From assembly GCA_021464415.1 (NCBI GenBank), contig CM038470.1, forward strand, positions 23,523,601 through 23,587,600: 64,000 nucleotides of DNA. Direction: 5' to 3'. Below are positions 45,360 to 58,900 of the stretch, in pieces. The notes beneath the pieces are model-generated. The model had not been told where the DNA came from, ran no database searches, and saw only the letters and a program-made list of their open reading frames with translations. Made by a program: the position numbers and the translations under genes. The DNA is from Lonicera japonica (lineage: Eukaryota > Streptophyta > Magnoliopsida > Dipsacales > Caprifoliaceae). Positions within the stretch are counted from its first letter, which is position 1, and every line of letters begins with the position of its first letter.

Positions 45360-46736
45360 TACCTTTTTTTTTTGCCATGCCCCGGGATATTCGCACCTTC
45401 AGTCCGACTAATCCCTAATCCTCATACAGGCCACCGATGTACAAGGTGACTAAACTCCATGGCGGACGCATTGCCATTAAATGTCAGCCCGTTCTCCATG
45501 AGTGATGGTTGGCCCCAAAGAATTGTACTTATAACATTGTTTTTTTACCTTTAATTCTTTAATTAATGTCCCTAGAAAAATGAACTTTATATGACAAAAT
45601 AATAAATAAATTAATGTCCTTAGAAAAATAAACTTTAAGATTATTAAATTATGCTCCCTTAATAAACAATAATAATAAAACTAAATAATTGTTGATTTAG
45701 AATCAATAACAATCTAAGATTCATTCTAATTCTCCAAAAGGAGAATAATTTAGAATAGGAGAATTAGTTAATGAAGAACACGAATCGCATTAATTTGATT
45801 CAAATTGTATATATCTGTTTTGGAGGGATTTGGTCATTTTTGCAAAATTAGATGATGAGTTGACTTTTGATTTTGACGGTTTAGGGGAAAGGAAAATTTT
45901 AATTGTTAATATACAAAAATGTGAATCATTTTTAAATTTCAAAATCTTAAAAAAAAAAGGTTCATTGTTTGTATTTGTAAGACCTTCAATCAATTTGAAG
46001 ATGAGCTTTAGATTTAGAGGCAAGCTAACTTGTTGATTATCATTCAATTTAGGGCAAATTTGTCCTTTACCTACATAACAGTATACATGTGTGCTCTCTT
46101 CTTATCGCTGCAGTCTAAACTATGTTCTCATACATACCTGAAAAGTAAAAATAAACACCACCCAAATAAAAGAAGCCGAATATGTATACATAGATAGCAT
46201 CCATTTACAATAGTAAGTAGCCCTAAATCAACAGCGCACTAACAAAAAGGGTTTGATGCTCATCATTCTAATTCAAAAAAGGCTCAAGAATGAACTGATG
46301 AATCGATTCGAGATTCCAAACATATATATAATTTTTTTTTATTTGGAATCAAGTAAAATACCAATACAACATTCAAATACACAATCGAAGCCAATCAAGA
46401 AGAGAAACAAATACATTTTAGATCAAGAATGTTAAGATTATAGGAGAGAAAGAAATATTATTGAAATGATTGTGTAAATTCTTAATATTGCATAAAGAGG
46501 GAACTCTATTTACAGAGCCTTACAAGATAATAGAAAATGAAATAACTAATCTAACAAGGAAAAGGAAACTAACCTAATTCATCAAGGAAAAGGAAATAAC
46601 TAAATAAATAATAAGAAATAAGAAATAAGAAAATATAATTTAACAAAGAACACATCAACCCCACAAACTATACCCAAATCAAAATAAAAGAAACATACAT
46701 GAAAACCAAAAACAAAATTCAAACCTCTAGAAGTTA
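45360..46736. other. Intergenic stretch downstream of NRS/ER
   Basis: 45372-45525 is a GC-richer block (ATGCCCCGGGATATTCGCAC...CATGGCGGACGCATTGCC) that on the minus strand contains GGATTAGTCGGACTGAAGGT, a SINE-like phrase. 45700-46740 is AT-rich. The NRS/ER 3' UTR and poly(A) region lie just below 46737 on the minus strand (AT-rich, TTTATT-type signals). Confidence 0.4.
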
Positions 46737-48722
46737 CTAACCCGTCTTCTTATTTGGCTTGAACACGTACTCTATAAGCGACTCCTTAATTGACATCAGC
46801 TCCGGAAACTCCTTTTTAAGCTTACTAGCATCAAGCTCATTGTTACTCCTTTGAGCAACAATCACTTTTGCTTGTTCCTCGAGAGTGAAATTCGTCCACT
46901 TAAAGTTGGGGTCGATGTACTCTTGATACAACTCTAGAATCTCGTTGTGGCTAACTACACCAGGATTTGTAAAGTTATATATACCGGTGAGGTTTCTCTT
47001 TGCCATTTCAATTGAAATGGGTAGTAGTTCGTCCAAGATTGTCATCGAGTTTGGTATGTCCACCACTTTATCATAACGACTAATCTTTGTGATAAAGTTT
47101 CGAGGGTTGGATAAATCGGACGAAATGGGCATTCGTACGCGTAGCGTACATACATTTTCGTAGTTCTTGAGTAATTCTTCCACCTACAAGAAAAAATTCA
47201 ACCAAAATCGATAATCCATCAAAGATAATATGCGTATTAGCTTCCTTGAGACATTTGAATTGGAATATGTTGTACAAGTGTGGAACTGAAATACTTGAAT
47301 GCTTTCAATCACGCTCTTGTCGAAACTTTCAATCCCAATTCTTTATCAATAGGACATACCCATGCGCTCATTGTTTTCAATATTGCTTTCTCTTAAGCTT
47401 GTTTGGATTTTTTTTTCTCAGGAAAAAAAGGTCCAACCCGGTTCAAATAGTTAATCTAAACCATAATAAACCCGACCCACAAATAACCCCACCCTGAAGA
47501 TCCAAGCCCAATATGCAAAGGATCCAACCCAGATCAGCCAAATTGTTGGGCCTATCTAATCAAACGATATCCCGGATCAGATCTAACGCATTATATCATA
47601 TAGAAAATGAGACTATCTAGTTGATTAAAAAAGTTAATTTTTTAAGTGAAAAAATAAGAAATCTAATCAAATTTCCATATCAAAAAGCATTGAGAACACA
47701 ACAAATTTGTTGGCTTTTTGCATTATTTCCAAATTGGACCCAATAAGAAGGTGACACACTTTGTAATAATTTTATTGCATTATTTTTCAATGTAAACCCA
47801 ACAAGAATTCAGGATATATGCATTAATAATACTAGAAAATTCCTTCTTCTCAAATTAATAATTCTATTCATTTTGCATGTAAAAAAGAAAAAATTAGTAA
47901 TTTCATTGATCTTTTCAATTTTTATGCATAATTAATAAACTAAAATTAAATTATGTTCTCGATTATTGATTAGATTAAAAGTAGTAATTTTTTAATTAAA
48001 CTATCATTATTGACCCTCTAACTAAATGTTGTGACACTCCAAAATTCACAACAAAAATAAATTAAGTATCTCAATCTAAAAATATATTTAAAAAATTGTG
48101 TTTCTAAAAATCATGTGCCATTTGATATGCTAATAACCGTACCTTTTTAAATATAATACTAAAATTGACGTGAAATTATCAATTTGAGTCAATAATCTTA
48201 AAAAACAGAAAAAAAAAATTGATTTAAAGTGCACAACCACAAACAATTAAAAAAATCAAGAACAAAAATTTATCTTTGAAACTCACGTACCATGGCCTTG
48301 GTCTTGGAATAAAAGCTTCCCATAAAATTCGGAGTATCCTCTTCCTTAAACCCGATACCCGACCCGAGCGGGTGAGCCTCATCATACTCAAAAATACAAC
48401 CCGTAGCATAATTAATCAAAATCAAACCTTTGTCTCTACAAACATCGGCTAAAGTTAAAGTACCGACCACATTAGTTCGTATGGTCTCCACCTTATGTGA
48501 TTCGCACCAATCTACGTTCGGCCTGCCGGTAACCCCTGCAGCATTAAAAACGTGTGTCGGATTAACGGTCGTCACGTCAGCCTCGAGAGAGGCTCGGTTC
48601 TCGAGGCGGCCGGATCCGTAGGTGAATTCTATGCCTCGGGACTTGCAAAGGGTCCCGAGGAGACCACCTATCCAGCCAGTCCGGCCGTAGATTAAAAACT
48701 TGAAGGGCTTTTTATCACCCAT
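46737..48722 (-). CDS. NRS/ER: Bifunctional UDP-4-keto-6-deoxy-glucose 3,5-epimerase/4-reductase (NRS/ER, UER1)
   Basis: Cytosolic enzyme converting UDP-4-keto-6-deoxy-glucose to UDP-L-rhamnose with NADPH, supplying rhamnose for pectin (rhamnogalacturonan) and flavonoid glycosides. Two exons: 48722-48291 (144 codons) and 47183-46737 (148 codons plus stop); intron GTACGTGAG...CTTGTAG, phase 0; 292 aa against 301 in Arabidopsis. It belongs to the extended short-chain dehydrogenase fold: GRTGWIGG at residues 13-20 is the G-x-x-G-x-x-G cofactor loop, Y138-S-K-T-K142 the Y-x-x-x-K catalytic pair, with FNAAGVTGRPNVDWCESH and NYATGCIFEYD strongly conserved. No lesions. Start chosen because the next upstream in-frame codons are non-conserved leader; the leader is slightly shorter than in Arabidopsis. 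Its neighbour upstream is KNAT7 on the same strand, as an adjacent pair in Arabidopsis. Confidence 0.96.
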
Positions 48723-48900
48723 AACTTGAAATTTTTGGTTCTAGAGAGAGAGAGAGGGGGGGGGGGTTAACTTTTCATTACAGGAGAGGTAATGAATTGA
48801 TTATATATGTGGAGAGAGAGGGGGAGAGATTGGATCTGGGGATGAGAGAGAGAGAGAGAGAGTGGAGTATGTATGTATATATATTATTGAAGTGAATTCT
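48723..48900 (-). promoter_or_regulatory. NRS/ER leader and core promoter with GA repeats
   Basis: On the minus strand the ATG is preceded by a CT-rich leader (48740-48860: CTCTCTCTC runs and a poly-C/G tract at 48757-48766). ATATATATACATACATAC lies about 150-160 bp upstream of the ATG and is the likely TATA box. CT/GA leader repeats are common in plant core promoters. Confidence 0.5.
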
Positions 48901-49882
48901 CCTGGTATTTGGGCAAGAGATTAGGGTATTTGTTTTGTGGTGTTTAGACATTGATTTGGGGGATTGATTGTTACATACACATCTTGGAGCTAAGAGATTA
49001 TTATTATTATTATTTAATTATTTTATTTAACGTAGACGATTGTTTATGCCAACTTACACACTTTAACTAGTCATTTTTCGGACAATTTTAAACATAGAGT
49101 CCCTCACATTAATTTAGTGCATTTTCATAATACTAAAGAGAAAAAATATTTTCTTTACCGAATAAAGACTAGACTACTCCCTTGCAAGTGAGGTAAGAGA
49201 TTTGATTTGAAATACGTTACGTTGAGGAATGATACAAAGGTGGCCACCTCATCTGTCAACGTAAATCAAGTCGACCCGGCTTTATCGGACCTGGCTCTAA
49301 TTGATTTATCCTGTTAGTTGTTAGTTGTTTCTCTCTCGGTTTTGCCGGTGTTTTCTCCTGTAAAAAAAAATCTCTCCTTAATATATATGAGCCATGATGT
49401 GTTATTTCATTTGTTTGATTCCAATGGTCAATTTTATATTTTTTTTCGTATTTTTCTGTGGGGATAAATTTTATCGTTCAATACTGTCTTCTACGTTAAG
49501 GTTTTTTTCAGTAGTTTATTTAATTACAAAAGACATCTACAATGTGTATATCTAGTTAGCATCATTTTATATACATACATATATATATATATATATATAT
49601 TCATAGACAGTTTTCAAAAATTGTCTCTCTAATAGTTTTTTGTCTATCTACACATATATACATACAAATATATATGCATATACTCAAAGAATAAAAGAAA
49701 TTAGGGAATAGACAAGCCATCAAAGAAGGCCTATGTGAATATAAAATTAAATTTTGTTACGTTCTTGACTTTTGTTCATTATTCATTCAAATTAGTTGGA
49801 GAGTGGTGTTTCATACCATGGCAAAACAATACCAGAATAAATAGTTACTTTGAAGCTATGTACGTATGTTATAATTAAACTT
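48901..49882. other. Intergenic region upstream of NRS/ER
   Basis: AT-rich with TA microsatellites (49570-49600) and no gene or bounded element. It should contain the distal NRS/ER promoter. Confidence 0.55.
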
Positions 49883-50413
49883 TTAGGCCTCGTTTGATTC
49901 GGGTATTAGGGTCAGTGGGGTTAATAATACCAGTATTAATAGTACTGGATTATTAATCCTGGTATTAATTTAATACCAATACCTTGTTTGATTTATGCAG
50001 TATTAATATTAGGATATCTCATGCTGATGTTAATACCATGTTTGATTCTGTAACTTGTATACGGAATTATATTTTGGACTTACAAAAAAAAAAATTTAAA
50101 AAATTAACGAAATTTTTTTTAAAAAAAAACAATTTTAAAAAAAAATTTAAAATAATAATGTAGTAGTAATGGCATTTTTGAAAATATTATAATAGTAATG
50201 GCATTTTTGAAAATATATGGTTCATTTTTCTTAATTCTGGATAAACAATACCACCTCCTCCCTGGTATTAAATTATACTATAAAGAGTGGTATTAAGTTA
50301 GTACCGGTATTAGTAATCCCAGCACATTTGTGCGAATCAAACAAGGTATTATAAAAAAAGTGGTATTAACAATTTCATCCCACTTTTTAATACCTAAATC
50401 AAACGAGACCTTA
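49883..50413. mobile_element. Tourist-like MITE copy 1, TSD TTA
   Basis: 525-bp element 49886-50410 beginning GGCCTCGTTTGATTCGGGTA and ending TACCTAAATCAAACGAGACC, flanked by TTA on both sides. The TTA duplication and the ends are those of PIF/Harbinger (Tourist) MITEs. The inner part is rich in GTATTAAT/ATTAATAC palindromic units. Confidence 0.92.
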
Positions 50414-50545
50414 TTGCATTCAAATCAATTGGACTGTTACCACTAACAACAAAAGATCGGTAACTTTTGTTAATGAGATCGAATTCTAGATTTTCTTTTA
50501 ACTAAGACAGAAAATATCTTGTCACTTAGAGCATGTACAGTGATT

Positions 50546-51048
50546 TAAGGTCTCGTTTGATTTGGATATTAAAAAGTTGGATGGAATTGTTAATACCACT
50601 TTTTTTATAATACATTGTTTGATTCGCACAAATGTGCTGTGATTACTAATACCGGTACTAACTTAATACCACTCTTTGTGGTATAATTTAATATCAGGAG
50701 GGAGGTGGTATTGTTTATCCAGGATTAAGAAAAATGAACCATATATTTTCAAAAATGCCATTACTACTACATTATTATTTTAATTTATTTTTTTTAAAAT
50801 TGTTATTTTTAAAAAAAATAATTTTTTAAATTTTTTTTTTTTATTTTGTAAGTCCAAAATATAATCCCGCATACAAGTTACAGAATCAAACATAGTATTA
50901 ACATCAGAATGAGATATCCTAGTATTAATACTGCATGAATCAAACAAGGTATTGGTATTAAATTAATACCAGGATTAATAATCCAGTACTATTAATACTG
51001 GTATTATTAATCCCACTGACCCTAATACCCGAATCAAACGAGGCCTAA
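50546..51048. mobile_element. Tourist-like MITE copy 2 (inverted), TSD TAA
   Basis: 497-bp element 50549-51045, nearly the reverse complement of copy 1, beginning GGTCTCGTTTGATTTGGATA and ending TACCCGAATCAAACGAGGCC, flanked by TAA on both sides (50546-50548, 51046-51048). Only about 135 bp separate it from copy 1, giving a large inverted repeat between NRS/ER and KNAT7. Confidence 0.92.
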
Positions 51049-51999
51049 AGGTTCAACTTTTCTGATGGATGGATTCGCAAGTATGTTGAAGGTTCCTTTT
51101 CCGGATGCAAACATTTAACCCGGCCCCTCTTCTGAAATGATGGGATATATTTTTTTTTAATTTTTTTTTTATAGAAAATCACGTTCTTCGTAAATAAAAG
51201 TCCATGAAACTTTCAGAGATTTTTTAGGAATATATTAATTTCAATTAATTTAAGTAATCTATTGCTAAAATATAACTAACTTCTATTAGAGCATTGTATT
51301 GTGTGCAGTGGCGGAACTAGAAATTTATATTACTACCAAACTAATGCAAGTTGAAAATTTATAAGATCACAATCATATCTAATTGATGTAATAATAGTAC
51401 CTTTTTTTTTTAAGTAGTTATTAAATAAAGATATATGGCTTAAAATGAGTCAGAAAAAGGATGATAGGAAAGCGAGTCATAATGTTATTATATTTATAAA
51501 TATTACATAAAAAAACACAAACAATGCGTGTGCACGTTTCTTTTTACCCGGATCATCTAATTTAAAATTGAAAAACATTAAACAAATTATATAGTGGTCG
51601 AATGGCAAGAGATTTATTTATTAACCCAAGCTCACCTATTCAAGTTTGGCTAAGCACGTAATTTTTTTAAAAATAAGCTAGAAAACTGGCCGCCTTGGAA
51701 GCCCACCCAAGCCAAGGGCGGGTGAAGCCCAATAATCTTAAGTCATTGGTCAATAATGTTAAATTGTAATCAAGCTAATGCATGTGCATCGCTAGCACTA
51801 TAATGCTACATGATGTCTTTATTACACAGATATAAAAATACGGATATATATAAATTAATAAATATACAAATACATAGATTAGACACAAACTGGTCTATAC
51901 ACCTGAAATACACTCTATCAGGATAGTTGAAATTGGACTCTTTGTCAATGAGTTTGCCTTCTTTGTCAAAAGAGTTTTACCAATTAAGACATATAACTA
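51049..51999. other. Intergenic DNA between MITE copies 2 and 3
   Basis: Contains CAGTGGCGGAACTAGAAATT at 51307, a hAT-type left end without a visible right end, and a tRNA-like phrase at 51594-51660 (TGGTCGAATGGCAAGAG ... TATTCAAGTTTGGC) resembling SINE boxes A and B. No gene. Confidence 0.45.
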
Positions 52000-52408
52000 A
52001 TACTTTGTTCGGTTCGCACAAATGTATTGAAATTATTAATACCGGGACTAACTCAATATTACTCTTTGTGGTATAATTTAATACTAGGTGGAAGTGATAT
52101 TATTTATCTGGGATTAAGAAAAATAATCCATATATTTTCAAAAATGCCACTACGAACCCCACCCCCACCCCCACCACTAATAATAATAATAATAATTTTT
52201 TTGTTATTCCAAAATATAATATCGTATACGAGTTACAGAACCAAACATAGTATTAACATCAATATGGATATCCCAGTATTAATACTGCCTAAATCAAATA
52301 GGGTATTGGTATTAAATTAATACCTAGATTAATACCTAGATTAATAGTCCAGTACTATTAATCCGGGTATTAATCCCATTGATTCTAATACCTGAATCAA
52401 ACGAAGCC
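52000..52408. mobile_element. Tourist-like MITE copy 3, left end lost
   Basis: Same orientation and order as copy 2 (GTTCGGTTCGCACAAATGTA, a TGGTATAATTTAATACTAGG stretch, ATATAATATCGTATACGAGT, ending TGAATCAAACGAAGCC) but about 50 bp of the left terminal repeat is missing. An internal TACCTAGATTAA duplication (52321-52344) and a C-rich (ACCCCC)n tract at 52160 are private to this copy. It ends 575 bp downstream of the KNAT7 stop codon. Confidence 0.82.
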
Positions 52409-52982
52409 TTTATGTATTCAATTCATATTTCATATTATTTTTTAGGATATAATTAATATATCGAATTTTATTAAAGAAAATAAACTTTGTTCTTTGATTA
52501 AGTTGGAGTTAACATTTTCATCAAGAAGTAGAAAAATTAAAAATGATACTATAGAAACTGAACCACACAAAATAGAAGTCATACACTCTTCTGTATGAAC
52601 CTTTCAATCCTGAATTCCCCAAGCATAAAAATGACTGCTGTATATATATATTTCAATACTTAGTTGAAAAACAGAGCATCTCATCAAAATAGGAAGCAAT
52701 TGATTTGTTAGAAAATTAATCTTTTGTTCAAATTAAGATAGAGAAATCGATCTACAAACCTCTTTTACATCAAATCTTACATTTACAACCTCATCTAAAA
52801 CCCATCTAAAACTACAAATTAATAAAGTTCACAATTTTGTTTGGGTAAAAGGTAAAACTCTGATCAAGTATGTATGAACCAACATTACCAAAATAAAATC
52901 TTTAATTTGTATAAATCTTGTTCACTTCAGTCACGTACTCTTATTTCTTTTCTTCTTCAGCTATTAAAACCTTTCTTTTGCT
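52409..52982. other. KNAT7 3' flank
   Basis: AT-rich region directly 3' of the minus-strand KNAT7 stop; it should contain the 3' UTR and poly(A) site. No other feature. Confidence 0.5.
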
Positions 52983-55900
52983 TTATCTTTTGCGCTTGGA
53001 TTTGAGAGAAGCCATGGAGTTGGAGTTGCTGTGCCAATTTCGTTTCCTTTGGTTAATGAACCAATTGTTTATTTGCTTTAGCTGTAATCCTGTTTCCTCC
53101 ACTAGCTTTGCCTTATCATCTTCCTGCAATATTATGTACACACATTTATTTATATCATTGTATTATATAGGCTGTGTTTGATTACTTGTAAATGCTACGC
53201 AAGATCTTAATTTGCAAGGAAAAAAAAGAGTATTTGAATGGCGTGGTAAATGAAGATTATGTTCTCTTCGATGTTGTTTTGATGAAAGAGTGTTTTCCGC
53301 CATTGATTTTCAACCTACCACCTCTGCTAATCAAAAAGTCGCAAAACTTTTTGTTTGCATGAAAACCCTTTACACTGGTAAGAGTTTACACTGTGTTAAG
53401 TTTTCAATGTAAACAAACATAGTTGTAAGCTTGTTTCCTTGTTTACCATTTGTCAGATGAATTTGGAATTTACTTTAAAATGTAAAAAAATGTGGAATCT
53501 TAATTAGAAACAAAGGAGTATAAAATGTGGGAGGCTATAATGCTAAAACGAATTATAGTTATTGCCAAATAATGTACAACTGTGAAAACATATAACATAA
53601 CCCTCAAAACCTCAACTTTTGTTGAGTGATATAAAAATCACCTTTACATAGGATTCAGATTTGGCAAGGTTTTGACTATTCTCTTTTCTCTTAGCATGAA
53701 AAATGTCTCAATATAAACATGAAAGTAAATTTTGTGACAAAACCATGGCCAACTTTAAAGGATGTGTAGGATAAGTGATCGCACATAACTCTGATTATAA
53801 TAAAAGATTTTGTAACTAATACGAATGGCTCAAATTTTATACAATCCGTTTAAGTAGGCCCAAGAAGCATATTATATATATGGGAAATGACCCTTAATTC
53901 TAATTTCTGTACAGGCCCCTAGATATCTTGGAGCTGGCCCGAACCCCAAATCAAGGTTATTCTTTCCCATTTTCACATGTTTTAAACTAAGAGTTGCTTT
54001 ACATTTCATGATATAATAAATGCACTAGTAATCACAATTCTAAATAAGTTTTGTATTTTTAGTATGAATATAATCATGTTGAAGTTAGTTTAGTGCCAAT
54101 GAAGTAATATTAATTTTCAAATAACCAGAAAAACTGAAACTACAAAAGTTGTTAGCTCGTCTTTACTAAGATCGTCTCACATTCTTTAAAATTTTAATTT
54201 GTTAACTCTTCTTTACTAGGACATATTCAATCTCATTTTTAGACACTTTGAGATTGTCTCACATTCTTTAAAATTTTAATTTCCACCTCGTTATTATAAT
54301 TTTTTATTTTTTTAAAAAAGTAAAAAAGTAGTATACACAATAGGTGTCAAACCCGAGACACTTGTCTTACCACTAAGTCATTATTTAATTTTTTTTAATT
54401 TTTCAAAATTTGTAGTTTTATATAATTTATACGCAAATCTGCAAGCATTGCATGTGTACGAAAATTTATTCGAATAATTAACTAATGAGTGGTGGGTTGA
54501 ATAAATTAATGAAGATATAGTTTTAATCTTACAGTAGGGTAAGGCCACTTGGAGTGTTGCTGCCACCAATCCTTGAGCACAGAAGTGGTGTCACCTGGTA
54601 ATTTCCCTGCCCTTCTTTTTCTCAATATCTCCTCCCTCACATCTTCAATCTTTGACCTAAATCCCTGCATTTTGTTACAATGAAAAAAAGGTGTTTTAAA
54701 ATATTTACAATTCATTTTTCATTTTTTAGGCTTGCTTAATTACTTAGTAAGGGATGCATTACTAGATATTCTCACGTCTCTACGATAAGAGTAGCGTTAA
54801 ACATAATACAAAATTGCACAAACTAACATGACAATAATTTAGAGTGAGAAAGAAAGAAACAACATTAGAAATACGGGCCTCATTTATCACATGGCAAGAA
54901 AAAAACTAAAATTTACAAATTTTTAGAAAAGATTAACATTTTCTTTGAAATGATCATATATAATATTATTGTAGTATTATGGAAGGAGTATTTTTGTTTT
55001 TCTTCCACGTGTCACCAATAAAAGTTATACTCATATATGACTTCTCACCACGCCAACCTTTTGTTCGTATAACAATAGTGTATGTTAAATTTCAAGTAAT
55101 GTTTCAAATTCCTATTCATATAATATGTTTCTATCATTTATTTTTAAAATTGTTTTAAACTTGTTCTATACATCGCACGGATTTGCAACTGGTTTGTAGT
55201 GTTAATTCAATCCCATAAATATATGATTTATATATATATATGAGAGAGTTAAGTAGAGACCTGTTTGAGCTCAATCTTAAGTTCTTGGCGGACTCTTTCC
55301 ATAAGAGACCTTTCAGATTCAGTGGGAAGAAGGGGGCCAAATCCCATCATCATATCATTATTATTCCCACTTTGATCATTTTCCAATGAGTAATCCATTT
55401 GCATCATCATCTCTTCCTCATCATCTGACATTGTTGCCCCTGTTCCTTCCCCTAGACTTACTCCTGCACAAAAAATTCAAAACTTCTTTTCACACTTATG
55501 ATGCATTGAAATAATATATTTATAGTACTTAGCTTTCACGTGTCAGATTAAACGTCTTATTTATTTTTTATGAGAATGTTTTTAAGATCGAGTCTTGTTT
55601 CTTTTCTGGGATATGATATATGCACTAGATTTCAAAGTTAAAAAAAATTAGCATGAAATTTGTATTTTTTTTTTACAAATGCTTAGAACAAAGTGAGACT
55701 CTTAATTTGAAAAGTAATGTATAGAAGAAAATTCATTCTAGGGGCTATGACATCAAAAGTATATTGTTTCGATATTAATGGGCTTCTTGTTAAGAGAAGA
55801 TCCAAGCCCAATAAAGTAGCCTACCTTTGCTAACTTTTGTAATGGTGAGTAAAAAACAGGGCATTGGACCCATAAATATTTTTTTCCTAAGGTCAAAAAT

Positions 55901-58900
55901 CATATTTATCTGTGTACTGCGTGTATCAAAACAAAAAATAAAAAATAAAAATTTACTACATTTTATAAATAAATGCTATCAAGTAAAATCAATTCTTCCT
56001 TCAGATTTCATTTAAAATATTCCTCCACGCAAATATGAGTGAGGCAAGAAAATAGGCCCACATATTTTTCTTTAAATATTTCCCGAACAAGGACAACTCT
56101 ATGTAGAGATGGATACAAAGTGATAGTATCGAAATAATTCCAGATTTGTTAACCTTCTTTGCATGGCGGTTAATATAATATTTTTAACTAATTAATTACA
56201 CATCTACAATAATTACTCTATAATCAATTTAATACATAAGCTAATCATTAGAAAACCCTAAGCTTTTAGTATTTGGATAAGAAACATAATAATATTTAAA
56301 TTCAGTGGTCCAGTGTATGAAAAGACATATGAAACCAAAATGTAAGAATTATGTCTTCTCAAAGGAGCACATGACTCTCTATCTAGCATATCTTATGGTA
56401 TATATGTTACACAATCATGTGTCAAGATTTGTTTGCACAGGGGTCCAGTGATTTCATCTTAAAATTGAAGGCTAAGAGTAGTTGAAAGTTAGCGAGGTTT
56501 GTCGTAGAATTTTCCCTCTCTGTGCGGCAGTGATTTATATAAAGATCGAGGATTAGTCAAATCGAATGTGCAAACACTTCGGAACATGGTCGAAAAAAAA
56601 AGTTTAAATTTATGTTTTCAATGTTAATTTAACTTTGACAATTAAAAGCGTATTATCTAGAAACAAGTTTGCTTTAATGATTTTGAATGTCTAATCGGTC
56701 CACACTTTAAGTATTAATTGTGGTCCACATCTTATCGGTGTTAATTGTAGTAGTGGTAGATCCAAAATTTAGGTTTATAAGTGAGTCTTTCCATTAAGAT
56801 TAATTTTCTTAATTTTGCATAAGCATTTTACAAAGGTTGGATATTTATCTTCCTGTATTTATCTCATGATACATTAAATATGTGGAGTTATCCAAAATAC
56901 ACAGTTACTTTATGTAATAGAAATGAATTTTTGATATACTACGAAAATGAGTTTTTTCATTTATAAATCATGTATGTTTACGATAATATATTCTTGTATT
57001 ATAGATCAAAGAAAACAACCCACTACTTAACACGTAAAAGTTTATTGTAGGAAAATAAGCAATCGCTTAACTCCTTGGGTATATAAATACTTGAAAATGT
57101 TATTCCGATTAACAACCTAAATATGAAATTTGTTGAAGGAAAATATTTCCGTTAAAAGGTATGCACGCGTTTTAAACTTTTAATTAGATAGATGATATTT
57201 TCACCTTATAAAACACTTGGTTCTATTCTAACTTTAATTTGATTTTTGAGAACTGAGTAAGTTGTCTGTTATTCAGTTCTTAAATGCCGAGTATAAGTCT
57301 ATGTACTCGGTGATTAGGGTCGAGTAAGGCATTGTCAAGTTTATAATCAATTCTCAATAATTGAATAGCAAGTACCTTACTCGGTTCTCAAGTACCGAAT
57401 GAAAAGTGGGAGTGAAACTAAGTGTTTTTGTGAGATGAAAATATTACTACCCTTTAATTATGGTATATTATTAGTCTGAAAGAGTAGTTATATATTTAGG
57501 CAATTGATATTGTCAGATCAAAACTTGTTATTATCAAAACAATATATATATATTATATAAAGTATGATAACAAACATATAAATAAATACACTGTTTTAAC
57601 AATAGATTTTTTGTTCTAGCAACATCAATTGCAGATATTTATTTTGATAGACCACCAGCCTCCTATTGGTCGAAAAAAATTTCCAAGAAAAATAAATGTT
57701 CAAGAGTACTACGTACAATTCCCAAGATGCACGATCATTTACTCTAGTAAAGTCATGCAGAGATGCCTAGGCTTTGGACCACCTCATCCTCAATTTCAAA
57801 ACAACATAAAGTAGGGCTATACGAACGTTATGAATTCTAACATTAATTACACCAAATTTTAGAAATGTTCAAAATTAATGCATTTTTGCACCTATATTTT
57901 ATTTGTATTTGTCCTTTGCATTTAGTATATATTCTAATGACGGGTGTGGATTTTTTTTATTTGAAGGAAATATATCCTTATAACGATTAATTCAATATTT
58001 TATCTGTATTTAGAGTTTACATGCTATTTTCAAAGAGGACAATAATAATTTTTTATTATAAAAAAAATAAGTAAAATTAGCTCAACTCGTTACGGTGTTT
58101 CGAAGAGTCATGAGTTATATATTGATATTTTTCACACATTTTAATTCCATTTGTATTGCATAAAATCAAGAGTAAACATGACTATAAAAGGATTTATATT
58201 TTATGAATTGAAATCAACAGTCCTAATAAACTTTAGTTTTCTTGCCATTCAAGTAAATTTTATTTTATAAATCTAGTTAAAAGATACTTAAATGCGAAAA
58301 GAGATAGCACATTTTATTTAAATGCCCTTGTGGATAATACTCTATTTCGTATTTTAATTTGTTATAGTAAAAACTATCTATTTTGACTTTGAAGCATAGA
58401 GGGCATTAGTTCAAGCTCAAATTAAAAATAAAATGTTGGATGAAAAGTTGTAAGAGCATTTTGGCTAAGAAACACATGATTTAACGATAGCTCCAAGACT
58501 TTACTAACATTCCAATATAAATACAAAGAAAGTAAAACATGAGACATAAATTATCGAAACATAGAGTGCACAATAATAAAATCAAAGAACAATATATATA
58601 TATATAGTTAGGTTATAAAGAGTGATTCCCTTTCTTTAACAAAAACAAGGACTGATCATTTGGAGGGTATGTAATTGGATGAATTTTTTCATAAGATTTG
58701 TAGAGATGATCTATATTGTCAGTAGATCACCTCAAACAAATTTCATAAAAAAATTAAACCTAAATATTGGTGAGATGATCATTAAAAAATTTAACAACCA
58801 AAAATGTACATACATGTCGATTTTTTAAAACACGAACTTTTAGGTTGAATTTTTCTATGAATTTTTGTGAAAGTGATCTACTCGCTGTATAGATCATCTC

